A DNA stretch of 64,000 nt from CAZHCA01 sp964530825 (GCA_964530825.1 CAZHCA010000001.1:310001-374000), one strand, 5' to 3'; shown: positions 42,998 to 52,614, counted from the first letter of the stretch. Numbers and translations are program-made. The notes: a model not told the origin generated them from the letters alone.

Positions 42998-43899
42998 AAC
43001 TCCGGCGGGGTTGTTTTCGCTTTGCGGTAATCGATCAGCGGTTTGGCGAAGAGGACCATCAGGCCGAGGCCCAACAGGGTGCTCCACCAATTGGCAGAGG
43101 CGGTTTCCTCGAATTGCATGGCGTCGAGCTCTTCCCCATAAAAATACTGCGCCATCACCTGCCCGCCGTTAAACACCAGGTGGGCCAGAATGGGGACCCA
43201 CAAATTGCGCGACCAGTAAAACAAATAACCTAAAATAGCACCCAGTAAAAACCGGGGGATAAACCCTGCAAATTGGAGGTGTACGGCACTGAAGATAAGG
43301 GCCGTAACCCAAATCGCCAGATGGCCGTTGCGGAACCATTTTTCCAATTGTTGCTGGAGTACACCCCGAAATAGCAATTCCTCGCCCAAAGCCGGAATTA
43401 CGCCAATTAGCAATAAATTGAAAAACAATTCGGTCGGGCTTTTCATCGTCAATACGGTGCGTAGCATCTGTTCGGCAGAGGCTTCCATTTCCAATAAGTT
43501 TTGCGGCAGAGGGAGCTGTTGATTGAGCCAATACGTAAATTGGGCCAACGGAAAGGAAGCCGCGATAAAGCCAATAGCAAAAAGAAAAATCGATGGCGGT
43601 GCCGGCGACCCTAGTAATCGCAAAAAAGCCAGCCACTGCGGGCGGTAAAAAAAGTAGGCAACGACCAGTGCCGGTATAGCAAAGGTGAAGATGTGGCTGA
43701 CGAGGTTCGCACTGCGCAGGTAGTTGCGCACTCGGAGGGGTGGGTCCTGGCTGAGGTTATTCATGAGCGTCATCAGGTTGAGGCCCTGAGCCTGACCGAT
43801 GACCAACGCAATCCCGCTGCCGATGAGCGCACCCACCAATACGGTCAGTAACAAAATCAGCAGACTCATGACGATCCGATTCGATTCGGTTTGCGACAT
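42994..43899 (-). CDS. CPBP family intramembrane metalloprotease
   Basis: A 301-residue integral membrane protein of the Abi/CPBP (Rce1-like) family. Catalytic motifs are EEllfRG in PALGEELLFRGVLQQQL, FSAVHLQF with the zinc His, and LAHLVFNG near the end. About eight helices. Family members cleave prenylated or bacteriocin-like substrates, but most are uncharacterised. First gene of the operon with cdsA and psd; that membrane-lipid context is shared in other Bacteroidota but the tie is not explained. Confidence 0.92.
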   Translation of the reverse strand: MSQTESNRIVMSLLILLLTVLVGALIGSGIALVIGQAQGLNLMTLMNNLSQDPPLRVRNYLRSANLVSHIFTFAIPALVVAYFFYRPQWLAFLRLLGSPAPPSIFLFAIGFIAASFPLAQFTYWLNQQLPLPQNLLEMEASAEQMLRTVLTMKSPTELFFNLLLIGVIPALGEELLFRGVLQQQLEKWFRNGHLAIWVTALIFSAVHLQFAGFIPRFLLGAILGYLFYWSRNLWVPILAHLVFNGGQVMAQYFYGEELDAMQFEETASANWWSTLLGLGLMVLFAKPLIDYRKAKTTPPEL

Positions 43900-44034
43900 A
43901 AATGTTAGGTTTACGGCGAATATAGTTAGTAGATGGCAGATAATAGGTAACCGGATAACAGGTGGCCGAAAACAATGGGCATTGGAAAAGATTTGCCTGC
44001 CGCTGCCTGGTAACCAGAAACTAAACTACGACCT

Positions 44035-44751
44035 ATGCAACCGCGACTAAGCGTCAATATTAATAAAGTAGCCCTGCTGCGTAACGCACGGGGCGGCAAT
44101 ATTCCCGACCTGATCCAGGTAGCTCGCGACTGTGAAGCCTTCGGCGCGCAGGGCATTACGGTACACCCGCGGCCCGACGAGCGCCATATCCGGTACGAGG
44201 ATATTCCAAAGTTGCGGCAAATCGTAACGACCGAGTTCAACATCGAAGGGAATCCGACCGAGCGTTTTCTGGAACTAGTGCTAGCACATCCGCCCACCCA
44301 ATGTACCCTAGTGCCGGATGATCCAGGTCAGCTGACCTCTGATGCGGGCTGGGATACCGTAAAAAATGCCGATTTTTTGCGTAGGGTGATCGATCGACTA
44401 CACGACCAGGGGGTCCGGGTGTCGATTTTTGTCGATCCGGTCGAACAATACATCGCAGGAGCTCGGGCAACTGGTGCCGATCGCATTGAGTTGTATACGG
44501 GGCCCTACGCACACCAATTTGTCCAGGATCCGGAAGCGGCCGTGGCGTCCCATGCTCGTTGTGCCGAGCTTGCCCACGCGCTGGGTTTGGGTGTTAATGC
44601 TGGCCATGATTTGAATTTGAATAATTTGCGGTACTACCGGGAGCACGTGCCCCACCTGGCCGAGGTCTCGATCGGTCATGCGCTGGTTACCGATGCGCTG
44701 TATTACGGGCTCAGCAATACGATTCAGATGTATTTGCGCCAGTTGCGGTGA
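44035..44751 (+). CDS. pdxJ: Pyridoxine 5'-phosphate synthase
   Basis: Condenses deoxyxylulose 5-phosphate with 3-amino-2-oxopropyl phosphate to pyridoxine 5'-phosphate. 238 residues. Typical: LSVNINKVALLRNARGGNIPDLIQVARDCEAFGAQGITVHPRPDERHIRYEDI, PTQCTLVPDDPGQLTSDAGW, VSIFVDPVEQYIAGARATGADRIELYTGPYA and GLGVNAGHDLNLNNLRY. It supplies the substrate for PdxH encoded at 15 kb. Single gene. Confidence 0.97.
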   Translation: MQPRLSVNINKVALLRNARGGNIPDLIQVARDCEAFGAQGITVHPRPDERHIRYEDIPKLRQIVTTEFNIEGNPTERFLELVLAHPPTQCTLVPDDPGQLTSDAGWDTVKNADFLRRVIDRLHDQGVRVSIFVDPVEQYIAGARATGADRIELYTGPYAHQFVQDPEAAVASHARCAELAHALGLGVNAGHDLNLNNLRYYREHVPHLAEVSIGHALVTDALYYGLSNTIQMYLRQLR

Positions 44752-44893
44752 AGCATTGCTGTTTCAATTTCTGCTTTGCCGTTGGAGCAGTGGAATATTT
44801 TTTGGCTATCGTAAAATCGCCGCTAAAGAACCTTAACTTTTTTCTAACACAGCGTATTTTGCCACTCGGCTATTTTGAACCCCATAAAATTCA

Positions 44894-44922
44894 GGCTTTG
44901 GTAAAAAGCCGGAATTTTTTTT
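44894..44922 (+). terminator. Weak terminator after pdxJ
   Basis: Six-base-pair stem GGCTTT/AAAGCC (44894-44899 with 44905-44910) followed by GGAATTTTTTTT. The T tract starts three bases after the stem, so it is a weak candidate. Confidence 0.35.
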
Positions 44923-45050
44923 GGGAACAAGCAGCATTAGAAACGGTTTTTTCGTTGGTTTAATATGTTTTGTTAATTAATTGTTACTGAAATATTTCGG
45001 AAAGGCCTATTTTTAGGTTACTTGGATTACTCAACAAAATTTGGATTAGT

Positions 45051-48000
45051 ATGAGAAACATCTCACTAGTGCTTGCACTAGTGCTTTGCGCCTCCTTTTC
45101 GTTGATGGCGCAACGCACGATTACAGGTACCGTTACCGATCAGGATGGCGAGCCATTGATTGGAGCGAGTGTTTTGGCCAAGAACACTACCTCCGGCGCC
45201 ATCACTGATTTTTCCGGTAACTACTCTTTAACGGTTCCGACAGGAACCCAGACACTCGTTTACAGTTACACAGGTTACGAGACTCGGGAAGTAGCCCTAG
45301 AAGCTTCCAATGTCATTGATGTCCAGCTACAAGAAGGGGTAACCCTTAATGAGGCGGTTGTGACGGCCGTCGGTTTGGAGTCGAATAAAAGGGCTTTGGG
45401 CTACGCCGTACAAAACGTCGATGCCGATGAGCTCGTGCAGGCTCGCGAAGTCAACGTAGTCAATTCCCTAAACGGTAAAGTCGCTGGGGTACAGATTACC
45501 TCTTCTGCCGGTTCGCCGGGCGCCAGCTCCAATATTCGGATCCGGGGGGCTACGTCCATTGGTCGTTCTAATGATCCGCTCTTCGTAGTGGACGGTATTC
45601 CCATCTCTAACGATGACATTGGCAACGGCGTAGGCGGTGTTGATAACGCCAATCGCGCGATCGACCTGAACCCGAATGATATCGCCTCAATGACGGTATT
45701 GAAGGGGCCAGCTGCTACCGCACTGTACGGCGTACGTGCCGCCAACGGCGCCATTGTCGTTACGACCAAGCGGGGATTGGAAGGAAGGCCCACCGTTACT
45801 TTAAGTGCCAACTACGCACTGGATCAAGTTAACAAGTTGCCGGATCGCCAAAACGAATTCGCCCAAGGTCGGCCAAGTGATGGCGAAGCGATTTGGAGAG
45901 GACCGCACACGTTCGAAGGATTTAGCTGGGGGGCGCGAATTTCGGATCTGGAGTATTCGAATGACCCCAATCACCCCAATGCACCCCCTGCCAGTGCTTT
46001 TGCCAATGGTCAGTATATCTTTGATCGCAACGGCTTTTTGGTGCCGTCCGGCACGGGCAATGGCCAGCCTGCACAGGCCTATGATCCTTATGATTTCTTC
46101 CGTACGGGTAATACCTCTGACATTAACCTTTCTATTCAAGGTGGTACGGATAAGGTCAAGTACTACTTTTCTGCCGGGCGCTTAGCTTCTGAGGGTGTCG
46201 TACCCAATGCTGATTTTGAGCGCAATAGTTTCCGCTTGAATGCCGACGCCCAATTAACGGACCGCCTTTCCTTCAGTATGTCGGGTAGCTTTATCAACTC
46301 GGGCGGTTTCCGCGCTCAGCGTGGTTCTAACTTGCGTGGGGTGATGCTTGGCCTCTTGCGGAATACACCCACCTTCGATATTGGTAATGGCAAGGAAGGC
46401 CAGGCGGCAGCCGACGATCCCAGTTCTTACCTATTGCCCAACGGTGGTCACCGTTCGTATCGCTCGGGTATTTACGATAACCCGTACTGGGTGGTGAATA
46501 AAAACCCGACGATCGATAATGTGAACCGCATCATCGGTAACATCTTTGCGCGCTACCAAATAACCGATTGGTTGAGCGCCAATTACCGGATCGGGGTTGA
46601 TCAGTATACCGACAAGCGAAATTCTGCTATCGATATTAACTTTGATCACCTAGGCGGTACTAATGATGCCGGGTCCGTAACGCAATCTGTATTTGATAGT
46701 CGCGACTTGAACTCCGATTTTTACCTGCAATTGAACACCAATATCTCGGATGGGCTAAGCCTATCGGCCGTTGTGGGACACAACTACTTGGATGAGTTTT
46801 TTGAATCGCACGAGTCGGTTGGTACGACCCTTTCTGCGCCTGATTTCTATAATATTTCCAACGCAACGGATATTCAGGCTTTCCGGGATATCTCAGAGCG
46901 GGACCTGGTAGGGGTATACGGTACGGTAGACCTGAACTACAACGACTACCTCTTCTTGAACCTGACTGGCCGTAACGACTGGTCATCTACCCTACCCGAA
47001 GATGATAATGACTTCCAGTCCTACAGTGTAAGTGCCGGCTTTGCCTTTACCGAGGCTTTTGGTATGCAGAACAATCCCATCTTGCCATACGGTAAGATCC
47101 GCGTCTCCTATGGTAAAGTGGGTAACGATGCGCCGCTGTATTCTACCATTAATTACTTTAACTCTGCCTTTTCCGGCGGCGACGGCTTTATCACCGGTAT
47201 CCAATTTCCATCCTTTGGCGTGAATGCTTTTGAGCGTAGCACGCTATTGGCAAATACGATGTTGGTACCCGAGGCGACGACGACCTTTGAAATCGGCGGT
47301 GAGTTTAAATTCTTCCGCGGGCGGTTAGGTTTGGATGTGACTTACTACGATTCAGAATCTACCGATCAAATTATTGGGGTAGATATTTCTTCTACTACCG
47401 GCTTTACCGACTTCACCCAGAATGCCGGACGGATCACCAACCGGGGTGTGGAAGCCATTCTTAATCTGAATCCGGTACGCCAGCCTAATTTCAGCTGGGA
47501 TATCGATTTCAATTTTACGACTTACGAGAACGATGTAGAAGAGCTGGCGCCTGGCATCGAAAACATCACGCTGGCTGGCTTTACCTCTACCTCCTCTCGC
47601 GTTATTGAAGGTGAACCGTATGGCGCCATTTTCGGTAACCGTTTTGCTACTGACGATAACGGTAATACTTTGATTGATGCTAATGGCTTTCCAATCGTAT
47701 CTTCTGTAGAGGGGATCGTAGGTGACCCTAACCCCGATTGGTACGGCGGCTTGCGCAATACGTTTACCTTCTGGAAAAACCTTACCGTTTCGGCCTTGCT
47801 CGACATTCGTCAGGGCGGCGATATGTGGTGCGGTACCTGCGGTATTCTCGATTACTTCGGTACTTCTCAATTGTCAGGAGATACGCGTGGCGAGACCGTG
47901 GTTTTTGAAGGAGTGCTCGAAGACGGAACGCCTAACACCCAGGCCGTTCCCTACGCTGACCCGGCCAATGGTTTGGGATCCTATTACTTCGTACGTTATG

Positions 48001-48278
48001 GGTTTGGCGGAACCTCTGAGATGAACATCTTCGATACGAGTTGGCTGCGGCTGCGCGAGTTAACTGTTTCCTATCGTTTACCGTCTAACCTGTTCAATAG
48101 CATTCCCGTCCGGGGCGCTACCATTACCTTTACCGGGCGCAACCTTTGGCTGGAAACCGATTATCCAGGCATTGATCCAGAGACCAACCTGACCGGTGCG
48201 TCTAATGGATTTGGATTGGATTATTTCAACATGCCGAACACCAAGTCATACAACTTGGGCTTGAATGTTACTTTCTAA
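45051..48278 (+). CDS. SusC/RagA family TonB-linked outer membrane protein
   Basis: A 1075-residue TonB-dependent transporter of the SusC/RagA class, the pore partner of SusD lipoproteins. Signal peptide (MRNISLVLALVLCASFSLMAQ), a carboxypeptidase-D-like beta-sandwich (about 22-97, RTITGTVTDQDGEPLIGASVLAKNTTSGAITDFSGNYSL), a plug (about 115-235, SPGASSNIRIRGATSIGRSNDPLFVVDGIPISN and GPAATALYGVRAANGAIVVTTKRG) and a long 22-strand barrel ending NLGLNVTF with an aromatic terminal residue. 41 bases upstream of the SusD gene. The substrate is unknown: no glycoside hydrolase, sulfatase or peptidase lies beside the pair. Confidence 0.96.
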   Translation: MRNISLVLALVLCASFSLMAQRTITGTVTDQDGEPLIGASVLAKNTTSGAITDFSGNYSLTVPTGTQTLVYSYTGYETREVALEASNVIDVQLQEGVTLNEAVVTAVGLESNKRALGYAVQNVDADELVQAREVNVVNSLNGKVAGVQITSSAGSPGASSNIRIRGATSIGRSNDPLFVVDGIPISNDDIGNGVGGVDNANRAIDLNPNDIASMTVLKGPAATALYGVRAANGAIVVTTKRGLEGRPTVTLSANYALDQVNKLPDRQNEFAQGRPSDGEAIWRGPHTFEGFSWGARISDLEYSNDPNHPNAPPASAFANGQYIFDRNGFLVPSGTGNGQPAQAYDPYDFFRTGNTSDINLSIQGGTDKVKYYFSAGRLASEGVVPNADFERNSFRLNADAQLTDRLSFSMSGSFINSGGFRAQRGSNLRGVMLGLLRNTPTFDIGNGKEGQAAADDPSSYLLPNGGHRSYRSGIYDNPYWVVNKNPTIDNVNRIIGNIFARYQITDWLSANYRIGVDQYTDKRNSAIDINFDHLGGTNDAGSVTQSVFDSRDLNSDFYLQLNTNISDGLSLSAVVGHNYLDEFFESHESVGTTLSAPDFYNISNATDIQAFRDISERDLVGVYGTVDLNYNDYLFLNLTGRNDWSSTLPEDDNDFQSYSVSAGFAFTEAFGMQNNPILPYGKIRVSYGKVGNDAPLYSTINYFNSAFSGGDGFITGIQFPSFGVNAFERSTLLANTMLVPEATTTFEIGGEFKFFRGRLGLDVTYYDSESTDQIIGVDISSTTGFTDFTQNAGRITNRGVEAILNLNPVRQPNFSWDIDFNFTTYENDVEELAPGIENITLAGFTSTSSRVIEGEPYGAIFGNRFATDDNGNTLIDANGFPIVSSVEGIVGDPNPDWYGGLRNTFTFWKNLTVSALLDIRQGGDMWCGTCGILDYFGTSQLSGDTRGETVVFEGVLEDGTPNTQAVPYADPANGLGSYYFVRYGFGGTSEMNIFDTSWLRLRELTVSYRLPSNLFNSIPVRGATITFTGRNLWLETDYPGIDPETNLTGASNGFGLDYFNMPNTKSYNLGLNVTF

Positions 48279-48319
48279 GGCAGGTTGACGTAATTTTTTA
48301 ATCAAAAAGGAAATTATCT

Positions 48320-49714
48320 ATGAAAATCATAAAACGTTTATTGCTGGTCGCAGCCGTTCTTGCTGTAGCTGCTTGCGATTTGGCAGAAACAAATGTCGAT
48401 CCTACCCGCTTGCAGGATACGGAGCTCAACCTGGCCCTACCCGAAGGTATTTCCTCTACGGTATACAACCAGTCGGCCAACCCGGCCCGCGTATCGGGAA
48501 TTATTACGCAGCAATTTATTGGATTTGACGCCCAGCAACTTCAGTATACGGAGTACGTGATCGAATCTAATACCTTCAACAATTATTGGAATTTTGGACT
48601 CTACAGTGGCGCCCTTAAAAGCCTAGACGTAATTGTTGAGAAGGCACAGGCGGAAGGGAATTCCTACTACGACGGGATTGCCAAAATTCTCATGGCCGAG
48701 AATTTTGGGCAAGGAACCCTGATGTTTGGTGATATGCCGTTCTCCGAAGCTTTGCAGGGACAGGAAATCCTGCGTCCAACTTACGATACGCAAGAACAGG
48801 TATTGAACGGTGTTATCGCTATGCTCGACGAGGCCATTGGCTTGCTGAGTAATCCCACGGGACTACCGCCGACCAGTGATGATCTGATTTACGGTGGGGA
48901 TGCCGAAGGCTGGATCAAAACTGCACAGGCTTTGAAGGCGCGCTATTTGATGCAAACCTCCAAGCGCAATCCGGGTAATGCCGCTCAGGCATTAACGGCA
49001 ATTGCGGCCTCTTACACTTCCCTGGCTGAGCAATCGGACTTTGCCTACGACAACAATCAAATCGGCAATAATCCATTGGCTAAGTTTGGTATCGAGCGAA
49101 CCAACACGCTCATTATCGACGACCGCTTTGCGGATGCAATGACGGAGCGGCAGGATCCTCGTCAGCCTCGATACATGGCTTTTAATGGTTCAGAGTGGCA
49201 ATACTTTGACGGTGGTAATCCAGACTTGGTTTGGGCGCAGAATAATTCCGTCATTCCATTAATTTCCTACGTGGAATTGAAATTCCTGGAGGCAGAGGCT
49301 TTGGCCCAAACTGGCGCCAGTACAGGCGAAATCCAGGCTGCACTGGCTGAGGGTATTCGCGCCAGCATTGAGCAGGTAGGGTTAGACCCAGCCGAACACG
49401 AGGATTTCATTGCTGCACAGAGTGACCTGAGCGGACTGAGCGGCGATGCGGTGATTCAGCGCATCATTGAAGAAGCCTATTATTCTTACTACGGCTTCGG
49501 TTTTATCCAAGTGTGGAACAACTACCGGCGTACCGGCTTTCCTGAATTGACGCCATCACCCAATGGCGTGAATGGCTTGAATCCAAGTGGCGTGATTCCG
49601 CGTCGTTATATTTATCCATTAGATGAGCAGACGACCAACCGCGAAAATTGGCAGGCTGCCCGCGACCGACAGAACGGTGCTCTACTGGATGTAGATGTTT
49701 GGGCTTTCGAGTAA
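48320..49714 (+). CDS. SusD/RagB-type outer membrane lipoprotein (SusD-like 2)
   Basis: A 464-residue surface lipoprotein that covers the SusC pore and binds the substrate. Lipobox LAVAAC (Cys20). The N-terminal part (NVDPTRLQDTELNLALPEGISSTVYNQSANPARVSGI) and helices with TPR-like form (about 60-220: YDGIAKILMAENFGQGTLMFGDMPFSEAL, GWIKTAQALKARYLMQTSK) belong to the SusD/RagB-like 2 group. A Met/Trp-rich insert around 270-320 and EEAYYSYYGFGFIQVWNNYRRTGFPEL near the end are typical of this subtype. Paired with the SusC gene upstream; a terminator follows. Confidence 0.93.
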   Translation: MKIIKRLLLVAAVLAVAACDLAETNVDPTRLQDTELNLALPEGISSTVYNQSANPARVSGIITQQFIGFDAQQLQYTEYVIESNTFNNYWNFGLYSGALKSLDVIVEKAQAEGNSYYDGIAKILMAENFGQGTLMFGDMPFSEALQGQEILRPTYDTQEQVLNGVIAMLDEAIGLLSNPTGLPPTSDDLIYGGDAEGWIKTAQALKARYLMQTSKRNPGNAAQALTAIAASYTSLAEQSDFAYDNNQIGNNPLAKFGIERTNTLIIDDRFADAMTERQDPRQPRYMAFNGSEWQYFDGGNPDLVWAQNNSVIPLISYVELKFLEAEALAQTGASTGEIQAALAEGIRASIEQVGLDPAEHEDFIAAQSDLSGLSGDAVIQRIIEEAYYSYYGFGFIQVWNNYRRTGFPELTPSPNGVNGLNPSGVIPRRYIYPLDEQTTNRENWQAARDRQNGALLDVDVWAFE

Positions 49715-49738
49715 GCCTTTTCGATAAAAGCAGACAAA

Positions 49739-49778
49739 AGCCTGGAACGCGCTTTGGCGGGTTCCGGGCTTTTTTTTT
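49739..49778 (+). terminator. Rho-independent terminator of the SusC/SusD operon
   Basis: Ten-base-pair stem AGCCTGGAAC/GTTCCGGGCT (49739-49748 with 49761-49770, one G-U pair) and eight T. It lies 24 bases after the SusD stop, so the following genes have their own promoter. Confidence 0.85.
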
Positions 49779-49801
49779 ATTTGTAATTAAATATTCGTGT
49801 T

Positions 49802-50521
49802 ATGGCGTATCAGATAATACTCAGTTGGTGCGGTCTGTGTTTGTTGGTAGCAAGTTCCTTGTACGGCCAACGAGAACGTACTTTCCAATTAGGGCTGAAC
49901 GGCCTGTACTCGGGGGAAGCAATTGACGTGTTTGATCTCACGCCCCCCGAAGAAACGGGCAGTGTATATTACCAAGACGAATGGCTGCCAGGCGCCATTA
50001 AGATCACTGATAATAAACAAGTTGCCGACTATCCAATGCGTTTCAATATCGAACGCAATACCATCGAGATTAAGCTCGATTCTTTTTCGGTAGAACTGGC
50101 CGGGGCACGGGCCCTGGAATTTATGTTGGTCGAGACCAACGCAAGTGGAGAGGTAATCGCGCGCCACCAGTTCGTTAATGCCCAACAGGTGGGTATTCCC
50201 CAAAGCGGATTTGCAGAAATTTTGGTCGATTCTGCCGTACAATTGCTCAAGCTGCACGAAGTGGAATATTTGAAGCCCGACTACGTACCCGCCTTGAATA
50301 CCGGAAGTAAAGTAGCCAAAGCAGTGAAAGAGGCGACCTATTACCTCTTTGACAACAGCCGCCTGATCGAAATTCCCACCAGTAAACGCCAAGCCTTGAG
50401 GGTCTTTACCAGCTACAGCCCCGAGCTGGCAAAACTTTCGAAAACCATGGGCGTGAATCCCAAAAAGGAAAAGGAGTTGGTTGACCTCTGGCAGGTCTGG
50501 CAGGCCGGCCCCAAGGATTAG
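49802..50521 (+). CDS. Secreted protein of unknown function, paralog A
   Basis: A 239-residue exported protein (signal MAYQIILSWCGLCLLVASSLYGQ). The mature part is beta-rich in its first half (TFQLGLNGLYSGEAIDVFDL, EWLPGAIKITDNKQVADYPMRFNIERNTIEI) and has a Lys-rich helical end (KTMGVNPKKEKELVDLWQVW). It is a clear paralog of the next gene: both share a pattern VYxxDxWxxGxI, K.V..xPxRFNxxRNxIE, and a C-terminal NPxKxxxLVDLxQxW. Single secreted family, function unknown. It lies after the SusC/SusD terminator. Confidence 0.75.
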   Translation: MAYQIILSWCGLCLLVASSLYGQRERTFQLGLNGLYSGEAIDVFDLTPPEETGSVYYQDEWLPGAIKITDNKQVADYPMRFNIERNTIEIKLDSFSVELAGARALEFMLVETNASGEVIARHQFVNAQQVGIPQSGFAEILVDSAVQLLKLHEVEYLKPDYVPALNTGSKVAKAVKEATYYLFDNSRLIEIPTSKRQALRVFTSYSPELAKLSKTMGVNPKKEKELVDLWQVWQAGPKD

Positions 50522-50582
50522 TTGCCTACAGCAGGTTGTCTGGTCAGGACGATATTTGATCACCCAATCCAATATCTTTACT

Positions 50583-51284
50583 ATGTGTGTCCGAATGATC
50601 CTTACCGTTTTTTGGCTTTGTGTTACCTTGAACAGTGCCTTTGCACAACGTTCTCCCGGCCGGGTATTCGACCTTAACTTCGATGGGATGTACATGGGCG
50701 AATCGATCACTTTGAAAAATCTTCAGGAACCCGATCTAGTAGGCAGTGTTTACCTGGACGATAAATGGCAGGCCGGCGATATCATTCTAGCCAGCGGTAA
50801 AAAGGTAGGGACCTTTCCGATCCGCTTCAATGTTCAGCGCAACGTGATCGAAATGAAAATGAAAGGGAAAGTTTACGAAATGCCGGGAGGTAATGTCAAA
50901 CGATTCCAAATGGTAGACCGGGAAGGCCGTCGCCGGGTCCTGATCAATGCCGCCGACATCGGGTTATACGGCAACGGTTTTGCCGAAGTGCTAGCCGATA
51001 AAGGAGTGGCCTTACTCAACCTTTATCGGGTAGAAATCCTGCAGCCCACCCACAATAGGGCCCTGGACCTGGGCGAGGAAGCCTACCGGGTTAAACTCAT
51101 TGAAAACTGTTACCTCACCGACGGTAGCCGATACGTTAAAGTACCGCACAAGCGAAAAGAAGCCTATTCCATATTTGAAGATTTTAATTCGCAACTGGGT
51201 GCTCTTGCAGCCGAAGAACGCATTAATCCCCGCAAGTCCGAGCAACTCGTCGATCTCTTCCAAGCCTGGGACCCCGAAGGCTGA
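50583..51284 (+). CDS. Secreted protein of unknown function, paralog B
   Basis: A 233-residue exported protein with start MCVRMILTVFWLCVTLNSAFAQ, a signal peptide; a longer frame upstream overlaps the previous gene and is less likely. It is the tandem paralog of the gene just before it, separated by 61 bases: SVYLDDKWQAGDIILASGKKVGTFPIRFNVQRNVIEM matches the equivalent stretch of paralog A. The C-terminal part again ends in a helix (INPRKSEQLVDLFQAW). Function unknown. Confidence 0.75.
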   Translation: MCVRMILTVFWLCVTLNSAFAQRSPGRVFDLNFDGMYMGESITLKNLQEPDLVGSVYLDDKWQAGDIILASGKKVGTFPIRFNVQRNVIEMKMKGKVYEMPGGNVKRFQMVDREGRRRVLINAADIGLYGNGFAEVLADKGVALLNLYRVEILQPTHNRALDLGEEAYRVKLIENCYLTDGSRYVKVPHKRKEAYSIFEDFNSQLGALAAEERINPRKSEQLVDLFQAWDPEG

Positions 51285-51351
51285 GTTTTCCACAATCCTT
51301 GTTTATCTGGTAAAGCTTCGGTAACTTATTTATCCGTCAATTTTCGGACAG

Positions 51352-52242
51352 ATGGATAAAGAACGTTTTTTTCAATTCTTACAACACGAAAAGCGTTTTT
51401 CCAGGCACACGCTGGAAGCTTACCGGCGTGATATTCATCAATTCGAAACTTTTCTGGTCCGACACGATTCCCATCGATCGATCACCCAGGCCGACACCCG
51501 AGTTTTGCGTTCCTGGATGGCCCACCTGCTACAGCTAGGCCGGACGCCCACGACTGTACGCCGCAAGATGGCCGCATTGCGTACTTTTTTCCGGTTTCTT
51601 CAGCAGCAAGGTGTCGTCGATCAGAACCCGGTGGCTTCATTGAACCTGCCCAAAATCGGAAAACGGTTACCATCGGTTGTCCGGGCAGATGCCATGGCGC
51701 AGCTACTCGACCAACTAGAGGTGGCGGAAGGTTTCTTCCTTTTGCGTGATCGCGTGCTATTGGAGCTGCTTTATGGATTAGGCCTACGCCGGTCCGAGTT
51801 GATTGACTTGCGGTTGCCAGACCTCGATCTGCAGCAGCAGCAGGTACGTGTGCGAGGTAAGGGAAGCCAAGAGCGCATCCTGCCCGTCGGCCGGCCTCTA
51901 GCTAAACTGCTGGAACACTACCTGGAGGAACGCTCCGCCCAGCAACCGCATCCGGAAACCGATCATTTACTGCTAACGAATAAGGGGGCGCCGCTCTATC
52001 CAAAATGGGTATATAACCAGGTACACCGCTATCTTTCGGCAGTCTCTACGCTGGAGCAGCGCAGTCCGCACGTGCTGCGCCACGCTTTTGCTACACACCT
52101 GTCGGAGGCCGGTGCCGACCTCAATGCCATAAAGACCCTTCTGGGGCACGCCAACCTGGGTGCTACCCAGGTATATACCCACAATTCAATCGAACGACTC
52201 AAAAAAGTATACGATCAGGCCCACCCCAAAGGCAGGGAATAG
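51352..52242 (+). CDS. Xer-type tyrosine recombinase
   Basis: A 296-residue XerC/XerD-class site-specific recombinase, probably acting at the chromosome dimer resolution site. N-terminal core-binding domain (about 1-90, FLQHEKRFSRHTLEAYRRDIHQF). The catalytic set is complete: Arg in YGLGLRRSELIDLR, Lys in VRGKGSQERILPV, HxxR in SPHVLRHAFATHL, His in LLGHANLGATQVYTH and the Tyr nucleophile in QVYTH. Xer-type size and motif order, with no phage or island genes nearby, argue for a housekeeping Xer rather than an integrase. Which of XerC, XerD or XerA is not decided here. It is 40 bases upstream of hpf. Confidence 0.92.
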   Translation: MDKERFFQFLQHEKRFSRHTLEAYRRDIHQFETFLVRHDSHRSITQADTRVLRSWMAHLLQLGRTPTTVRRKMAALRTFFRFLQQQGVVDQNPVASLNLPKIGKRLPSVVRADAMAQLLDQLEVAEGFFLLRDRVLLELLYGLGLRRSELIDLRLPDLDLQQQQVRVRGKGSQERILPVGRPLAKLLEHYLEERSAQQPHPETDHLLLTNKGAPLYPKWVYNQVHRYLSAVSTLEQRSPHVLRHAFATHLSEAGADLNAIKTLLGHANLGATQVYTHNSIERLKKVYDQAHPKGRE

Positions 52243-52282
52243 CTTGATCACCTAGTCGATTTTCTCACCAAAATGTATCGCT

Positions 52283-52606
52283 ATGCAAATTCACACCGAA
52301 GCGGTAGCTTTTAAAGCCGACAGCAAACTACACGACTACATTCAGCAGCGTTTAGAAAAAATGGAGCAGTTCATTGACCAGATTATCGAAGCCAACGTAA
52401 CCTTGAAGCTGGAAAACTCCGGCCAGATTCGCGATAAGATTGCTGAAGTCAGACTCCGGTTGCCTGGCCGCACGCTGGTCGCCAAATCTACGGCCAAGAC
52501 CTTCGAGGCCAGTATCGATCAAACCCTGAATGCGCTGCGCCGACAGGTGATTCGCCATAAAGGGAAAAAACAGACGCGCAATAAGGGTAAATCCCTACCG
52601 GAATAA
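52283..52606 (+). CDS. hpf: Ribosome hibernation promoting factor, short form
   Basis: Binds the 30S subunit and promotes inactive ribosome dimers or protects ribosomes during slow growth. 107 residues, short HPF/YfiA class. Seen: MQIHTEAVAFKADSKLHDYIQQRLEKMEQFIDQIIEANVTLKLE, then VRLRLPGRTLVAKSTAKTFEASIDQTLNALRRQVIRHK. It directly follows the Xer gene (40-base gap) and precedes the translation operon, and is followed by a strong hairpin. Confidence 0.93.
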   Translation: MQIHTEAVAFKADSKLHDYIQQRLEKMEQFIDQIIEANVTLKLENSGQIRDKIAEVRLRLPGRTLVAKSTAKTFEASIDQTLNALRRQVIRHKGKKQTRNKGKSLPE

Positions 52607-52614
52607 GTGCATAG

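Noticed and set aside
51352..52242. Phage or island integrase
   Set aside because: Tyrosine recombinase motifs are present, but size and neighbours (hpf, translation operon) fit a housekeeping Xer; no attachment repeats or phage genes were seen.
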